A DNA stretch of 64,000 nucleotides from positions 1 to 64,000 of the forward strand of contig CABQAK010000003.1 in assembly GCA_902462065.1 (NCBI GenBank). The letters run 5' to 3'. Below, one piece after another: positions 54,366-62,543 of this stretch. Position numbers and translations under genes: made by a program. This DNA comes from an uncultured Collinsella sp. (GTDB lineage: Bacteria; Actinomycetota; Coriobacteriia; Coriobacteriales; Coriobacteriaceae). The notes below the pieces were generated by a model that was not told where the DNA came from, made no database searches, and worked only from the letters and a program-made list of their open reading frames with translations. The first letter of the stretch is position 1; the number at the start of each line of letters is the position of its first letter.

Positions 54366-54851
54366 ATGAGTAACAAGAAACTGCCCGAGAATGCAACCAA
54401 GACTGAAGGCGCCGAGCTCGCCCGCCGTGGAAGGGGCGAAATATCCACTGCAACGGCGGTGCCCCACGTGAGCTATGACGATCTTCGCCATGCCGATCGC
54501 ATTACTATCGACGGTCTCGAGGTCTTTGCCAACCACGGCGTGTATCCCGAAGAGAACGCGCTGGGCCAGAAATTCATCGTGTCCTTGGTGCTCTATGCCG
54601 ACTTGCGTGCAGCGGGAGAGCACGATGACTTGGACGCCTCGATTGACTATGGCTCGGTGTGCCACGATGTCGATGGCTATCTGCGCGAGCATACGTTTAA
54701 GCTCATCGAGGCTGCAGCCGAGGGCGTGGCCTCGATGCTGCTACGTCGTTACCCCCTGCTGCTTGGCGTGCGCGTTAAGCTCGATAAGCCTTGGGCGCCC
54801 GTCGGTCTTCCCCTGGTAAGCTGCGGTGTCGAGATCGAGCGCGTGCGCTAA
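54366..54851 (+). CDS. folB: dihydroneopterin aldolase with N-terminal extension
   Basis: Cleaves 7,8-dihydroneopterin to 6-hydroxymethyl-dihydropterin and glycolaldehyde. The core begins near residue 40 (DRITIDGLEVFANHGVYPEE) and includes DYGSVCHDV, FKLIEAAAEGVA and KLDKPWAPVG with the catalytic Lys. At 161 residues it carries about 40 extra N-terminal residues, charged and probably disordered, compared with the usual 120. GAAGGAG precedes the ATG, and no better start is seen closer to the core. folK and folP are not in the window. Confidence 0.9.
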   Translation: MSNKKLPENATKTEGAELARRGRGEISTATAVPHVSYDDLRHADRITIDGLEVFANHGVYPEENALGQKFIVSLVLYADLRAAGEHDDLDASIDYGSVCHDVDGYLREHTFKLIEAAAEGVASMLLRRYPLLLGVRVKLDKPWAPVGLPLVSCGVEIERVR

Positions 54852-54857
54852 CCGGTT

Positions 54858-55634
54858 CTAATACATCTCTATGGGTGGCTGCTTGAGCCGCTGTGACAGC
54901 GCTCTATTGTTGGGGCAGTACGTGTCGAGCAGGGCGTGAAACCGCTGATTGTGGCTTAGCTCGAGCAAGTGGACGAGCTCGTGGGCTACAACCATGTCGA
55001 GGCATTCGACGGGATAGGCGGCAAGTTCTCGTGCGATGCGAACGGCGCCGGATTTGGGCGTGCATGAGCCCCAACGCGTTTTCATGCTGCGTACGGAAAC
55101 GCGGGAAACGGCGACACCCATTGCGATTTCGTATGCGTGCACCATATCGCGTAGCGCCGATGTGACTTCGGACGTATAGAGCTGGTCGATGTGGGCTTGG
55201 AGCTCATCGGACGTTAGGCCGTCGAGGATTGCGTGCCGCTTTGCCTGTGGGCTTTCGTCCGATTCATCGGTACCCATAAAACTTGCGAAGGTGGCCTGTT
55301 TGGGTCGCGGTGCGGGTGACGCAAAGTTGTGATCGAGCGCATCCTGTACCGTGACGGGCTTGCCCCAAAGTGCAATGATGGACGAGGGACTGAGCGGCTC
55401 TCGCGCCGTCGCCTGACGTCGCTCACGCTGGGCAAGTCGGTTGACAATCCAGGCACTGTTGCGCTTTACAAACGCTTCGATGCGCTCGCGGCTGGCGCCG
55501 AGCGGTGCACTGGCGTGGACCTCACCACTCGATGTGACGCGTAGGTTGAAGTTCTTGACGCGCTTTTTGGTAACTACGACGGGGATGGGCGTCCCATCCG
55601 GTCGGGATACGGAAATCGTAAACTGCTGCGTCAA
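54858..55634 (-). CDS. YgjP/SprT-like (M48-type) zinc metallopeptidase
   Basis: A cytosolic metal-dependent peptidase family protein of unknown substrate. The zinc motif is HELVHLLELSHNQRFH, preceded by RSMKTRWGSCTPKSG, the signature of the YgjP/WLM group. An N-terminal beta-rich region (SRPDGTPIPVVVTKKRVKNF) is typical too. The start is TTG at 55634, chosen because AAGGA lies 6 bases upstream and because a hairpin (55658-55691) sits between it and the dipeptidase gene; the longer open frame runs through that hairpin. The predicted length is 258 residues. Confidence 0.78.
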   Translation of the reverse strand: MTQQFTISVSRPDGTPIPVVVTKKRVKNFNLRVTSSGEVHASAPLGASRERIEAFVKRNSAWIVNRLAQRERRQATAREPLSPSSIIALWGKPVTVQDALDHNFASPAPRPKQATFASFMGTDESDESPQAKRHAILDGLTSDELQAHIDQLYTSEVTSALRDMVHAYEIAMGVAVSRVSVRSMKTRWGSCTPKSGAVRIARELAAYPVECLDMVVAHELVHLLELSHNQRFHALLDTYCPNNRALSQRLKQPPIEMY

Positions 55635-55657
55635 AAGCGGTCCTTCAGATTGGGGAC

Positions 55658-55691
55658 GGGCCGGCATGTCGACCGTTCGGCATGCCGGCCC
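55658..55691 (-). terminator. hairpin after the dipeptidase gene
   Basis: GGGCCGGCATG and CATGCCGGCCC form a perfect 11-bp stem with a 12-base loop, 17 bases beyond the dipeptidase stop. No T-run follows on the minus strand. Confidence 0.6.
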
Positions 55692-55708
55692 GCTCAAGGG
55701 ATGTGAAA

Positions 55709-56722
55709 TTAATAACGCTCGAAGAAGGCAAGCGCGTTGTCGCTGCAGAGCTTTTGCATCACGGTCTTGCCAAAATGCTTGGAAAGCATGTTCTGGAACT
55801 CGGGCATCTTGCTGGCATCGGAGAGGAAAGCGGGCACAGTGGCGCCGTCCCAGTCGCCGCCGAGCGCGATGACGTCCTCGCCGCCCAGGTCGAGCCAGTG
55901 CTCGATATGTGCCGCCAGCTGGTCGAAGGTGACGTCTGCGGCGGTCTTGTCGGTTGCGTCGTTGGAAAGGAACTCGCTGCAGTAGTTGAGGCCGACGATG
56001 CCACCCATGTCGCGAATGGTACGGAACTGGTCGTCGGTAAGGTTGCGTTTGGCGCCGCAAACTGCACGGGAGTTGGAGTGGCTGGCGACGAAGGGACGCG
56101 TGGCGCGGGCGGCGACCTCGTCAAAGCACTCATCGTTGAGGTGGGAGACGTCGAGTACCATGCCGGCGTGCTCCATCTGCGTAAGTGCCTCGATGCCGGC
56201 GGCGGTGAGGCCGGCGTGGGTGTCGTGGCCGCTCGCGAGCGGTCCCTGCGCGTTCCAGCTGAGTGATGACAGGAGTACGCCCAGGCGCTTGAGCACCTCG
56301 ATCAGCGCGGGGTCCTCGGCAAAGAACGTCGCGTTTTCGATGGTGTGGATGCAAGCGACCTTGCCGTCCTTGAGCGCAGGGCGAATGTCTGCCGCGCTGC
56401 GTACGTTGACCATGCGGTCGTGGTTGAGCATTGCCTGGCCGCTCATGTGCGCCATGATCTGCGCCTGGAAGCGCGCGGCGTGGGCGGTGGGAATCTCATC
56501 GGGGACAAACGTGGCGAAGCACTGTGCCCACGGCGTGTTGCCGATCTTTGCGAGCGAGATGGCGCAGGCGTTGCCCTCGATGAGGTCGAAATCTTGCGGA
56601 TGCGTTTCGTCGCCGGGGAAATAACCGTCGGTGCCGGCGGTAAAGCGCAGGTCGAGATCGAGCGTGGCCCAGCCGATGCGGTCGGCGGTGTCGCAGTGTA
56701 GATCAAATACGGGATATGCCAT
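55709..56722 (-). CDS. M19 membrane-dipeptidase family peptidase
   Basis: A zinc dipeptidase of the renal-dipeptidase family. The N-terminal DLHCDTADRI supplies the first zinc ligands, IHTIENA the bridging Glu, VLDVSHLND and ASHSNSRAVC the later His ligands, and GGDWDG the closing Asp. The 337 residues have no signal peptide, so it is cytosolic. ATG at 56722 follows GGAGG; the upstream frame adds ten residues without support. It likely cleaves imported dipeptides. Confidence 0.88.
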   Translation of the reverse strand: MAYPVFDLHCDTADRIGWATLDLDLRFTAGTDGYFPGDETHPQDFDLIEGNACAISLAKIGNTPWAQCFATFVPDEIPTAHAARFQAQIMAHMSGQAMLNHDRMVNVRSAADIRPALKDGKVACIHTIENATFFAEDPALIEVLKRLGVLLSSLSWNAQGPLASGHDTHAGLTAAGIEALTQMEHAGMVLDVSHLNDECFDEVAARATRPFVASHSNSRAVCGAKRNLTDDQFRTIRDMGGIVGLNYCSEFLSNDATDKTAADVTFDQLAAHIEHWLDLGGEDVIALGGDWDGATVPAFLSDASKMPEFQNMLSKHFGKTVMQKLCSDNALAFFERY

Positions 56723-56842
56723 GGTTCCTCCGGTTGCAGCGTTTCTTTGCAAACTGTCATTGAATTGTATGACTAGGGTATAGTTAGCGCCATATGTTCA
56801 TGGCGGCCCGCGTTGTGCGCCGCCCTTATTACGGAGGTTACC

Positions 56843-57271
56843 ATGTCCAACCAGGGCAAGAAGGTCAAGACCCATTATCGCGGCACGCTCGACGACGGCA
56901 CGCAGTTCGATAGCTCCTACGATCGCGGCGAGCCGCTGGAGTTCACCTGCGGTGCCGGTCAGATGATCAAGGGCTTCGACGCCGCTGTCGTCGACATGCA
57001 GGTGGGCGAGAAGAAGACCGTGCACATTCCTGCTGCCGATGCCTACGGCGAGCACAATCCCGAGATGGTTCTGACCTTCCCGGCCGAGCAGGTTCCCAAC
57101 ATCGAGCAGATCGAGAAGGGCATGAAGCTCTTCCTGTCCACGCCGAGTGGCATGCCCGTCCCTGCCGTTGTCATCGATGTGACGCCCGAGGCCGTGACGC
57201 TCGACGCCAACCACGAGCTCGCCGGCAAGGATCTCAACTTTGACATCGATCTCGTCGAGGTCGAGGACTAG
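56843..57271 (+). CDS. FKBP-type peptidyl-prolyl isomerase, SlyD-like
   Basis: A cytosolic prolyl isomerase and chaperone. The short FKBP core with an inserted flap is SlyD-like (KVKTHYRGTLDDGTQFDSSY, GAGQMIKGFDAAV, KKTVHIPAADAYGEHN, FPAEQVP). The His-rich nickel-binding tail of E. coli SlyD is absent; the chain ends VDLVEVED at 142 residues. ACGGAGG precedes the ATG. The next gene begins 3 bases later and encodes a UreE-like protein, so a metallochaperone link is possible but unproven. Confidence 0.9.
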   Translation: MSNQGKKVKTHYRGTLDDGTQFDSSYDRGEPLEFTCGAGQMIKGFDAAVVDMQVGEKKTVHIPAADAYGEHNPEMVLTFPAEQVPNIEQIEKGMKLFLSTPSGMPVPAVVIDVTPEAVTLDANHELAGKDLNFDIDLVEVED

Positions 57272-57274
57272 GCT

Positions 57275-57853
57275 ATGCCTGCAAATCTGGTTTCGACAGC
57301 GTGCCTCGGAAATCTCAACGATCCGTCCTATGAGCTTTTGCTTCGCCGGGAGCTGGGCGGTGTCTTTGAGGTCGATGAGCTACTGCTCGATTGGGACCAG
57401 GCCGATGCCCGCACATTCGTGGGCGTGACGGAGCTGGGGCGTACGGTCGATATTCGGCTGGGCGCTGCCGATGGCGTTCGCCTTGTCGATGGCGATGTGA
57501 TTGCCATCGACTGTACGGGCATGGTACCTGTGACGGTTGTCGTGCGCCTACGCAGCGCCGAAGTCTATCTGGTCGAAGTCGACCGCATGGACCCGATTGC
57601 GCTTGCGCATGTATGCTGGGAGATCGGCAATATGCATGCGCCGCTTTTCCGAGGCGATTCGGACGAGCATACCGTGCGCATGTATACGCCGGTGCAACCG
57701 GTTTTGGGTCGCATGCTCCGGGGCGTCGAGGGTGTTCGGCTCTCGGTGGTTACCCGTGAACTCGATGCGGGCCGGCGCTTTGCGTCGAGTGCGGCGGATG
57801 TCGTTGTGAGTATGGCTCCCGACTTTACGATCGTAAAGAAGGCGCGCGGTTAG
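57275..57853 (+). CDS. UreE-like nickel metallochaperone homologue
   Basis: A 192-residue protein resembling UreE, the nickel chaperone of urease. By eye the region MDPIALAHVCWEIGNMHAPL aligns with the UreE nickel-site helix (DP..LA..CY.LGNRH.PL), and MYTPVQPVLGRMLRGVEGVRL aligns with the stretch after it; an N-terminal beta domain (about 35-95) also fits. The central His of GNxH is kept, but the second His pair (HDH in Klebsiella UreE) is replaced by TPVQP, and no His-rich tail exists. It is coupled to the FKBP gene. No urease or hydrogenase gene is in the window. Confidence 0.6.
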   Translation: MPANLVSTACLGNLNDPSYELLLRRELGGVFEVDELLLDWDQADARTFVGVTELGRTVDIRLGAADGVRLVDGDVIAIDCTGMVPVTVVVRLRSAEVYLVEVDRMDPIALAHVCWEIGNMHAPLFRGDSDEHTVRMYTPVQPVLGRMLRGVEGVRLSVVTRELDAGRRFASSAADVVVSMAPDFTIVKKARG

Positions 57854-57865
57854 CGTGCGTATGCG

Positions 57866-57906
57866 TAAGACGGACTTTGAGAGGTAACTATTCAAAGTCC
57901 GTCTTA
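57866..57906. terminator. hairpin after the FKBP-UreE pair
   Basis: TAAGACGGACTTTGA (57866-57880) and TCAAAGTCCGTCTTA (57892-57906) form a perfect 15-bp stem, followed by CTTCT. It probably terminates the transcript. Confidence 0.75.
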
Positions 57907-57934
57907 CTTCTGATGAGATGCTTTGGGGGAATAT

Positions 57935-58732
57935 ATGGGTCTCGAGGGAATCAGGCTGATCGCCTGCGATTTGGATGGTACGTTGCTGCATCCGGGGGAG
58001 CGCGAGCCACGCCCCGAGGCATTTGAGCTCATCGACGAGCTGCATCGTCGCGGCATTGTGTTTATGCCGGCGAGTGGCCGTCAATATGCGAGCTTGCGTT
58101 ACCTGTTTGCCCCGGTGGCGGACGAGCTTGCCTATGTGTGCGAAAACGGCGCCCTGGTCATGAGCGAGGGGCGTGCCGTCGTCAAGCGCTCTATGGAGCG
58201 TGATCTGGCGATGGATATCGCGAATGCCGTGGTCGCCTACCCCCATGCCGACGTAACCCTTTCCTGCGAGGGGCACCTCTACACCATAAGCGGCAACGAT
58301 GCGTTCATCGACCATTTGCGTTACGAGGTCCATTGCGATGTGGCGGTGGTCGACCGTCCCGAGGACATTGACGAGGATGTCATTAAGATTGCGTTTCAAA
58401 CGCCCGAGACAGAGCAGCCGGCGGCGTTGGAGTATTTTATGCGTCGCTTTAGCGACCGGGTCGATGTGATGACGTCGGGAACCGAATGGACCGACTTTAT
58501 CGGCTTTGATTCGGGCAAGGGGTCCGCACTTGCCGATTATGGTTGCGCGCTGGGGATCTCACCTAACGAGATGATGGCGTTTGGCGATAACGAAAACGAT
58601 CGCGACATGCTCAACGTGGTGGGCCATCCCTATCTGATGGAAAGCTGCAATCCCAGCATGCGCGACATCAACGACCGTGTCCGTTACGTGCGCACGGTCG
58701 AAGAAGAGCTGCGTCGCCTGCTCGCCGAGTAG
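57935..58732 (+). CDS. Cof-type HAD-IIB phosphatase
   Basis: A cytosolic haloacid-dehalogenase superfamily phosphatase of the Cof/YidA type that dephosphorylates sugar phosphates or related small molecules. Motif I CDLDGTLL has the nucleophile Asp12 and Asp14, motif II is MPASGRQ, motif III has the Lys in GFDSGKGSAL, and motif IV is FGDNENDRDML. The C2B cap lies in between. ATG at 57935 has GGGGGA just upstream; an in-frame TTG at 57923 overlaps that site. The substrate is unknown. It converges with the Fur-family gene. Confidence 0.88.
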   Translation: MGLEGIRLIACDLDGTLLHPGEREPRPEAFELIDELHRRGIVFMPASGRQYASLRYLFAPVADELAYVCENGALVMSEGRAVVKRSMERDLAMDIANAVVAYPHADVTLSCEGHLYTISGNDAFIDHLRYEVHCDVAVVDRPEDIDEDVIKIAFQTPETEQPAALEYFMRRFSDRVDVMTSGTEWTDFIGFDSGKGSALADYGCALGISPNEMMAFGDNENDRDMLNVVGHPYLMESCNPSMRDINDRVRYVRTVEEELRRLLAE

Positions 58733-58747
58733 GCATGTCCCAAACAT

Positions 58748-59128
58748 CTACCGGCAGTCGGGGCAGAGACCCTCGAAGATGGTGCAGTGCGACGTGACGT
58801 GCCAGCCGATTTGCTCGGACGCTTTGGCGTCGAGCTGGGCATCGAAGGGGAGCGGTACGTCGATGACGCGGCTGCATGAGGTGCAGATGATATGCGCATG
58901 CGGCTCGATCGTGCGATCAAAGCGGCTGCCGCCCGGCGTCTTGATGGAGAGAATCTCGCCGGCGTCGGCCAAGAGATTGAGGTTGCGGTAGACCGTGCCG
59001 CGGCTGATCTTGTCATCCTGTTCGCGCACGGCGTTGTAGATTTCGTCGGCGGTGGGATGGTTATAGCTTTGGCGCACGGCGTCAAGAACCAGCTTTCGCT
59101 GCTTGGTATTCCTTCTTTGCACCGCCAT
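58748..59128 (-). CDS. Fur/PerR-family metalloregulator
   Basis: A DNA-binding repressor of the ferric-uptake family. The winged helix is at the N-terminus (TKQRKLVLDAVRQSYNHPTADEIYNAVR, ISRGTVYRNLNLLADAG). The dimer domain has HAHIICTSCSRV and CPDC, the two CxxC pairs of the structural zinc site, and His residues for a regulatory metal. Its 126 residues are short, and together with the pattern suggest PerR-like peroxide sensing rather than iron uptake control, but this is not certain. GAGG precedes the ATG. Confidence 0.85.
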   Translation of the reverse strand: MAVQRRNTKQRKLVLDAVRQSYNHPTADEIYNAVREQDDKISRGTVYRNLNLLADAGEILSIKTPGGSRFDRTIEPHAHIICTSCSRVIDVPLPFDAQLDAKASEQIGWHVTSHCTIFEGLCPDCR

Positions 59129-59189
59129 GCGCCTCGCCTCTTTTCTATCAACGGTCGTAGGTAAATGATACCGTATTTAGCACACAATA

Positions 59190-59600
59190 CTAATAACGAG
59201 GCGTGAAACCGTCTTCATTGGTAAGTGGGGCTCGGGCCTGGGCGTCTACGAGGCGAAAACGCGTTCCCATGCGCTCGTAGGAGGCATGAAGCGCCTCGAG
59301 ATGAGATAGGATATTTGCCGGAGCTCCCTGTATCTCCATCTCGACTGAGCCGTCTTCCATGTTACGCACCCAGCCGGTGAGCGCGCGTGCCTGCGCGAGG
59401 TTGGTGTTGGTAAAGCGAAAGCCAACGCCCTGGACTTGCCCCGCCCAGCGCAGGAAATAGCGCAGGGGAGTGTCTTGAGTGACCCCGTCGCTTGCGAGCA
59501 CAGTAAGCCTGCGGCGCAGCTCGAGCTCGACGTTTGATGGTTTTTGAGGCTCTCGACTGCCGCCGGTGACACTGGAGAAGAACGTATCGAAGAGGCCCAT
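59190..59600 (-). CDS. acylphosphatase domain protein
   Basis: A small hydrolase of acyl phosphates. The core motif GQVQGVGFRF has the catalytic Arg and ARALTGWVRNMEDGSVEMEIQG the catalytic Asn. At 136 residues it is longer than the usual 90, with an N-terminal extension (MGLFDTFFSSVTGGSREP) that has no known function. The ATG at 59600 follows GAGG-like bases, 2 bases after the oxidoreductase stop, so the two are co-transcribed. Confidence 0.82.
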   Translation of the reverse strand: MGLFDTFFSSVTGGSREPQKPSNVELELRRRLTVLASDGVTQDTPLRYFLRWAGQVQGVGFRFTNTNLAQARALTGWVRNMEDGSVEMEIQGAPANILSHLEALHASYERMGTRFRLVDAQARAPLTNEDGFTPRY

Positions 59601-59602
59601 CG

Positions 59603-60709
59603 CTATGCCTGCTTGCCTGCGTCGGCCGGGAAGGTTATGCCGGCCTGCTGGCGCACGGCATCCATGATGCGCAGTGAGACGAGTGTGACATCGCGGTAGT
59701 GGCCAAGCTCGTGGCGTCCCGCCGGGGTCTCCCAAATCTCTTCCTTAACGTTATCGATGCCGCCGATGGCGGTGATAAAGTCTGTGAGTTCGTATTCCAT
59801 AGTGTTGCTCGATTTGGGCAGGTCGAGCACGCGGCCGTTGTCGCCCTGTTCGCGCGGTGCCTCGGTCGCCGAGCCGCGTACGACGTCGCCGCGATAGTCG
59901 ATGCGGACGTTGCGGGGCGTGGACAGATGGTCGATCTGGATAGTGCCACGCTCGCCTTCGATCTGCGAGGGCAGCAGGTCATTCGTAATTTTGGAGTGCG
60001 CGAGCTCGACGGAGATCCGGCCACCGCCGTAGCTGGCGAGGATGGAACCGCAGCCGTCGATGGGGCCGTGCGTGAGCTGTCGCGTGGTGGGGTCGAGTAG
60101 CGTGGTCATGCTGGTGAGACCGGAGGGCATGCCGAAAATCTCGACCATGGGCTCGACGGCGTAGACGCCAATGTCCATGAGGGAACCCGATGCCATATTG
60201 CAGTCGAAGATATTGGTGGCGCGTCCCGCGAGAATCTCGTTGTAGCGCGAGGAATATTTGCCAAAGCGCAATGAGGCGCGGCGGATGGGGACGATCTCGC
60301 CCAGGGCGTCCTCGATGGCGTGGAAGGCGGGATCGTGGAGGGGGCGCATGGCCTCGAGGGCTACGACACCTGCTGCCTCGGCAGCGCGGAAGACTTCCAG
60401 CGCCTGCGCTTCGGTGGCGCAGAAGGGCTTCTCGACGATGACGTGCTTGCCGCCGGCGATACAGGCGAGCGCCTGCTCGTAGTGGAGCGCATTGGGGCTG
60501 CCGATGTAGACGGCGTCGACGTCGTCGGCGGACGCAAGCTCGTCAAGTGCGGTGAAGTTACGCTCGCCGCCGTGTTCGGCGGTAAAGGCGGCGCCGCGAT
60601 CTGCATTGCGCGAGAGCGTGCCCACAAACGCGGCTTGGTCGTTGGCGTTGACGACCTGGATAAAGTCGTCGGTAATCATGGATGTGCCGATGGTCGCGAT
60701 GCGCAGCAT
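59603..60709 (-). CDS. Gfo/Idh/MocA-family oxidoreductase
   Basis: An NAD(P)-dependent sugar or inositol dehydrogenase-like enzyme. The Rossmann start is LRIATIGTSMITDDFIQ, followed by YIGSPNALHYEQALACIAGG and the diagnostic VEKPFC with the cofactor/catalytic Lys. The C-terminal barrel contains DIGVYAVEP. The substrate is unknown. ATG at 60709 has GGGGG upstream; the longer open frame has no site. It has 368 residues. Confidence 0.85.
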   Translation of the reverse strand: MLRIATIGTSMITDDFIQVVNANDQAAFVGTLSRNADRGAAFTAEHGGERNFTALDELASADDVDAVYIGSPNALHYEQALACIAGGKHVIVEKPFCATEAQALEVFRAAEAAGVVALEAMRPLHDPAFHAIEDALGEIVPIRRASLRFGKYSSRYNEILAGRATNIFDCNMASGSLMDIGVYAVEPMVEIFGMPSGLTSMTTLLDPTTRQLTHGPIDGCGSILASYGGGRISVELAHSKITNDLLPSQIEGERGTIQIDHLSTPRNVRIDYRGDVVRGSATEAPREQGDNGRVLDLPKSSNTMEYELTDFITAIGGIDNVKEEIWETPAGRHELGHYRDVTLVSLRIMDAVRQQAGITFPADAGKQA

Positions 60710-60782
60710 ACGTCCCCCTTGCGTTGTTTGGTCTACAGGATGAGTGTAGCGCGTGGGGATATAAAGCTGCGCGAAAACGCCG

Positions 60783-61268
60783 TTACAGGTCGCTCTCGTT
60801 AAAGCCGGTGTCGATATCGAGGTTGCTGCCGTCGGCCGCCGTGGTGGCGAGCTCATCGCAGCGCTCGTTGAGCTCGTGTCCGGCGTGACCCTTAACCCAG
60901 ATGAACTCCACCTTATGCTTGCTCTTTGCGGCAAGCAGGCGCTCCCACAGGTCACGGTTCTTAACGGGCTGCTTGTTGGCGGTTTTCCATCCGCGCTTTT
61001 TCCAGCCGTCGATCCAGTGCTTGTTAAAGGCGTTGACGACGTACTGCGAATCGGAATGGACCTCGACCTCGCAGGGGCGGTTAAGTGCCTCGAGCGCCAC
61101 GATGACCGCCATGAGCTCCATGCGGTTGTTGGTGGTCTTGGCGTAGCCGCGTGAAAGCTCGGAGGTGAAGGTCTTGCCGGCGGGGTTGGTGTATTTGAGC
61201 ACGGCGCCGTAGCCGCCGCGTCCCGGATTTGATCGGGCCGAGCCGTCGGTATAGATGATGACCTTCAC
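60783..61268 (-). CDS. rnhA: ribonuclease HI
   Basis: Degrades the RNA strand of RNA-DNA hybrids. The DEDD active site is visible: [40 protein letters not shown] and [10 protein letters not shown]. The basic handle resembles E. coli RNase HI ([21 protein letters not shown]). The start is GTG at 61268 with AAAGGA 5 bases upstream; the longer ATG frame to 61319 is not supported. It has 161 residues. Confidence 0.93.
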   Translation of the reverse strand: MKVIIYTDGSARSNPGRGGYGAVLKYTNPAGKTFTSELSRGYAKTTNNRMELMAVIVALEALNRPCEVEVHSDSQYVVNAFNKHWIDGWKKRGWKTANKQPVKNRDLWERLLAAKSKHKVEFIWVKGHAGHELNERCDELATTAADGSNLDIDTGFNESDL

Positions 61269-61367
61269 GGGCTTCCTTTCGTTGGGTACGTTTCGTGTGA
61301 GTGACCATTGTAGCGCCATGCCCGCCGGGGGCTAGCAATCTACGATTTCTACCCCGTCTTCCGACAG

Positions 61368-62270
61368 TTAGTTGGCATGGATGATGCGGTTGAGCTCGTC
61401 GAGGTATTGCTGCAAGAGGGGAGAGGGCTTGCGCTCGTCGTGCATGATATAGCCTACGTGCATCGTTGGGGCGTCTGCTAACGGGATCGATGCCATACCC
61501 CATTGCATTTCATTGGAGAGGACACCGGTCGACAGGGTGTAGCCGTTCGACGTGATAAGTAAGTTAGTAAGTGTTCCGCGGTCCGAGATTCGTATGTTGC
61601 GGTCGCAAGGGATATAGCTAAAAGGTTCCTCGGCGTAATAGAAGGAGTTTGAGGTTCCCTGCTCAAAGCTGTAGCGCGTATATGGTGTGAGGTCGGCAAG
61701 GGACAGCTGCGGGCGGCGGGCAAGCGGGTGGCGCTCGCTAACGAAGACGTGGACCGTCGCGTCGAATAGGGGATGGAAGCTTGCGCGGGCATCGGCGAAG
61801 GCCTTCTGCAGAACGCGGGCGTTAAAGTCATCCAGATACAGAATGCCGATATCGCTGCGGAATGCGCGGACGTCATCGATGATCTGCGATGTGGTGGTCT
61901 CGCGCATGATGAACTCGAACTTGCTGTCGCGGCAGCGCTCGACCACGTTGACAAAGGCCTCGACCGAAAAGGCGTAGTGCTGGGCAGAAATGGCGAGGCG
62001 GGCTTGCGGGGTGCCGCCGTCCTCGTAGCGCGCCTCGAGCATGTCGGCCTGCTCTACGACCTGGTGCGCATAGCCCAAAAGCTCGGTGCCGTCGTTGGTG
62101 AGCGTGACGCCGCGGCTGGAGCGCGTAAAGATCTCCAGGTGGAGCTCCTGTTCCAGGCTTTTGACGGCGTTTGAGATGTTGGACTGAGCGGTATAGAGGC
62201 GCTGAGCTGCGGCGTTAATTGAGCCGGACTCTGCCACGGCAATCAGAAAACGAAGCTGCTGAAGGGTCAT
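61368..62270 (-). CDS. LysR-family transcriptional regulator
   Basis: A DNA-binding regulator with an N-terminal winged helix (LQQLRFLIAVAESGSINAAA, QSNISNAVKSLEQELH) and a LysR substrate domain. It is divergent from metY across 273 bases, so it probably controls metY and itself in response to a sulfur metabolite, as CysB/CmbR-type regulators do; the effector is unknown. ATG at 62270 is preferred to the one at 62279 because AAAGGA is 8 bases upstream. It has 300 residues. Confidence 0.87.
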   Translation of the reverse strand: MTLQQLRFLIAVAESGSINAAAQRLYTAQSNISNAVKSLEQELHLEIFTRSSRGVTLTNDGTELLGYAHQVVEQADMLEARYEDGGTPQARLAISAQHYAFSVEAFVNVVERCRDSKFEFIMRETTTSQIIDDVRAFRSDIGILYLDDFNARVLQKAFADARASFHPLFDATVHVFVSERHPLARRPQLSLADLTPYTRYSFEQGTSNSFYYAEEPFSYIPCDRNIRISDRGTLTNLLITSNGYTLSTGVLSNEMQWGMASIPLADAPTMHVGYIMHDERKPSPLLQQYLDELNRIIHAN

Positions 62271-62330
62271 CGACGTCATCCTTTCGATTGCTATCTATAA
62301 AACCGATAACAGGTTAGCGCTTTTAAGTGA

Positions 62331-62359
62331 TTGACCGAGCGAAACAATGCTCGTACTAT
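62331..62359 (+). promoter_or_regulatory. metY promoter with internal inverted repeat
   Basis: -35 TTGACC (62331-62336), a 17-base spacer and -10 TACTAT (62354-62359) form a good promoter. GAGC-gaaacaat-GCTC (62337-62352) lies within the spacer, a possible regulator site for the divergent LysR protein. Confidence 0.75.
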
Positions 62360-62427
62360 TCAAAACACACAAAGGCGGTAGGTAATTAAACCGACCACGG
62401 AACCGGGATGCGAAAGGAGGCCCGCAT

Positions 62428-62481
62428 ATGAATTGCTTACCAAGACGAATGCCGGGCTCCTGTTTGCGCCCGTCGGCGTGA
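62428..62481 (+). CDS. cysteine-containing leader peptide of metY
   Basis: AAAGGAGG followed after 7 bases by ATG opens a 17-codon frame, MNCLPRRMPGSCLRPSA, ending 62 bases before metY. It carries two Cys codons and an RR...CLRPSA arrangement resembling the short leader peptides that precede sulfur-metabolism genes in Streptomyces and other actinobacteria (recalled as L-x-R-R...L-x-R-x-S-A). The peptide overlaps a hairpin GGA-GCCCG-CAT / ATG-CGGGC-TCC (about 62417-62460), so ribosome stalling at Cys codons could switch the RNA fold and control metY. Confidence 0.68.
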   Translation: MNCLPRRMPGSCLRPSA

Positions 62482-62543
62482 TCAGGAGACAGCGACTTAC
62501 TTCTCTCTAATTAATTTACTTTTGTTCGATCAAGGAGATCATC

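Noticed and set aside
62400..62500. SAM riboswitch before metY
   Set aside because: The leader lacks the conserved cores of SAM-I, SAM-II or SAM-IV that I can recall. The leader-peptide explanation fits better, though a computed covariance search would settle it.
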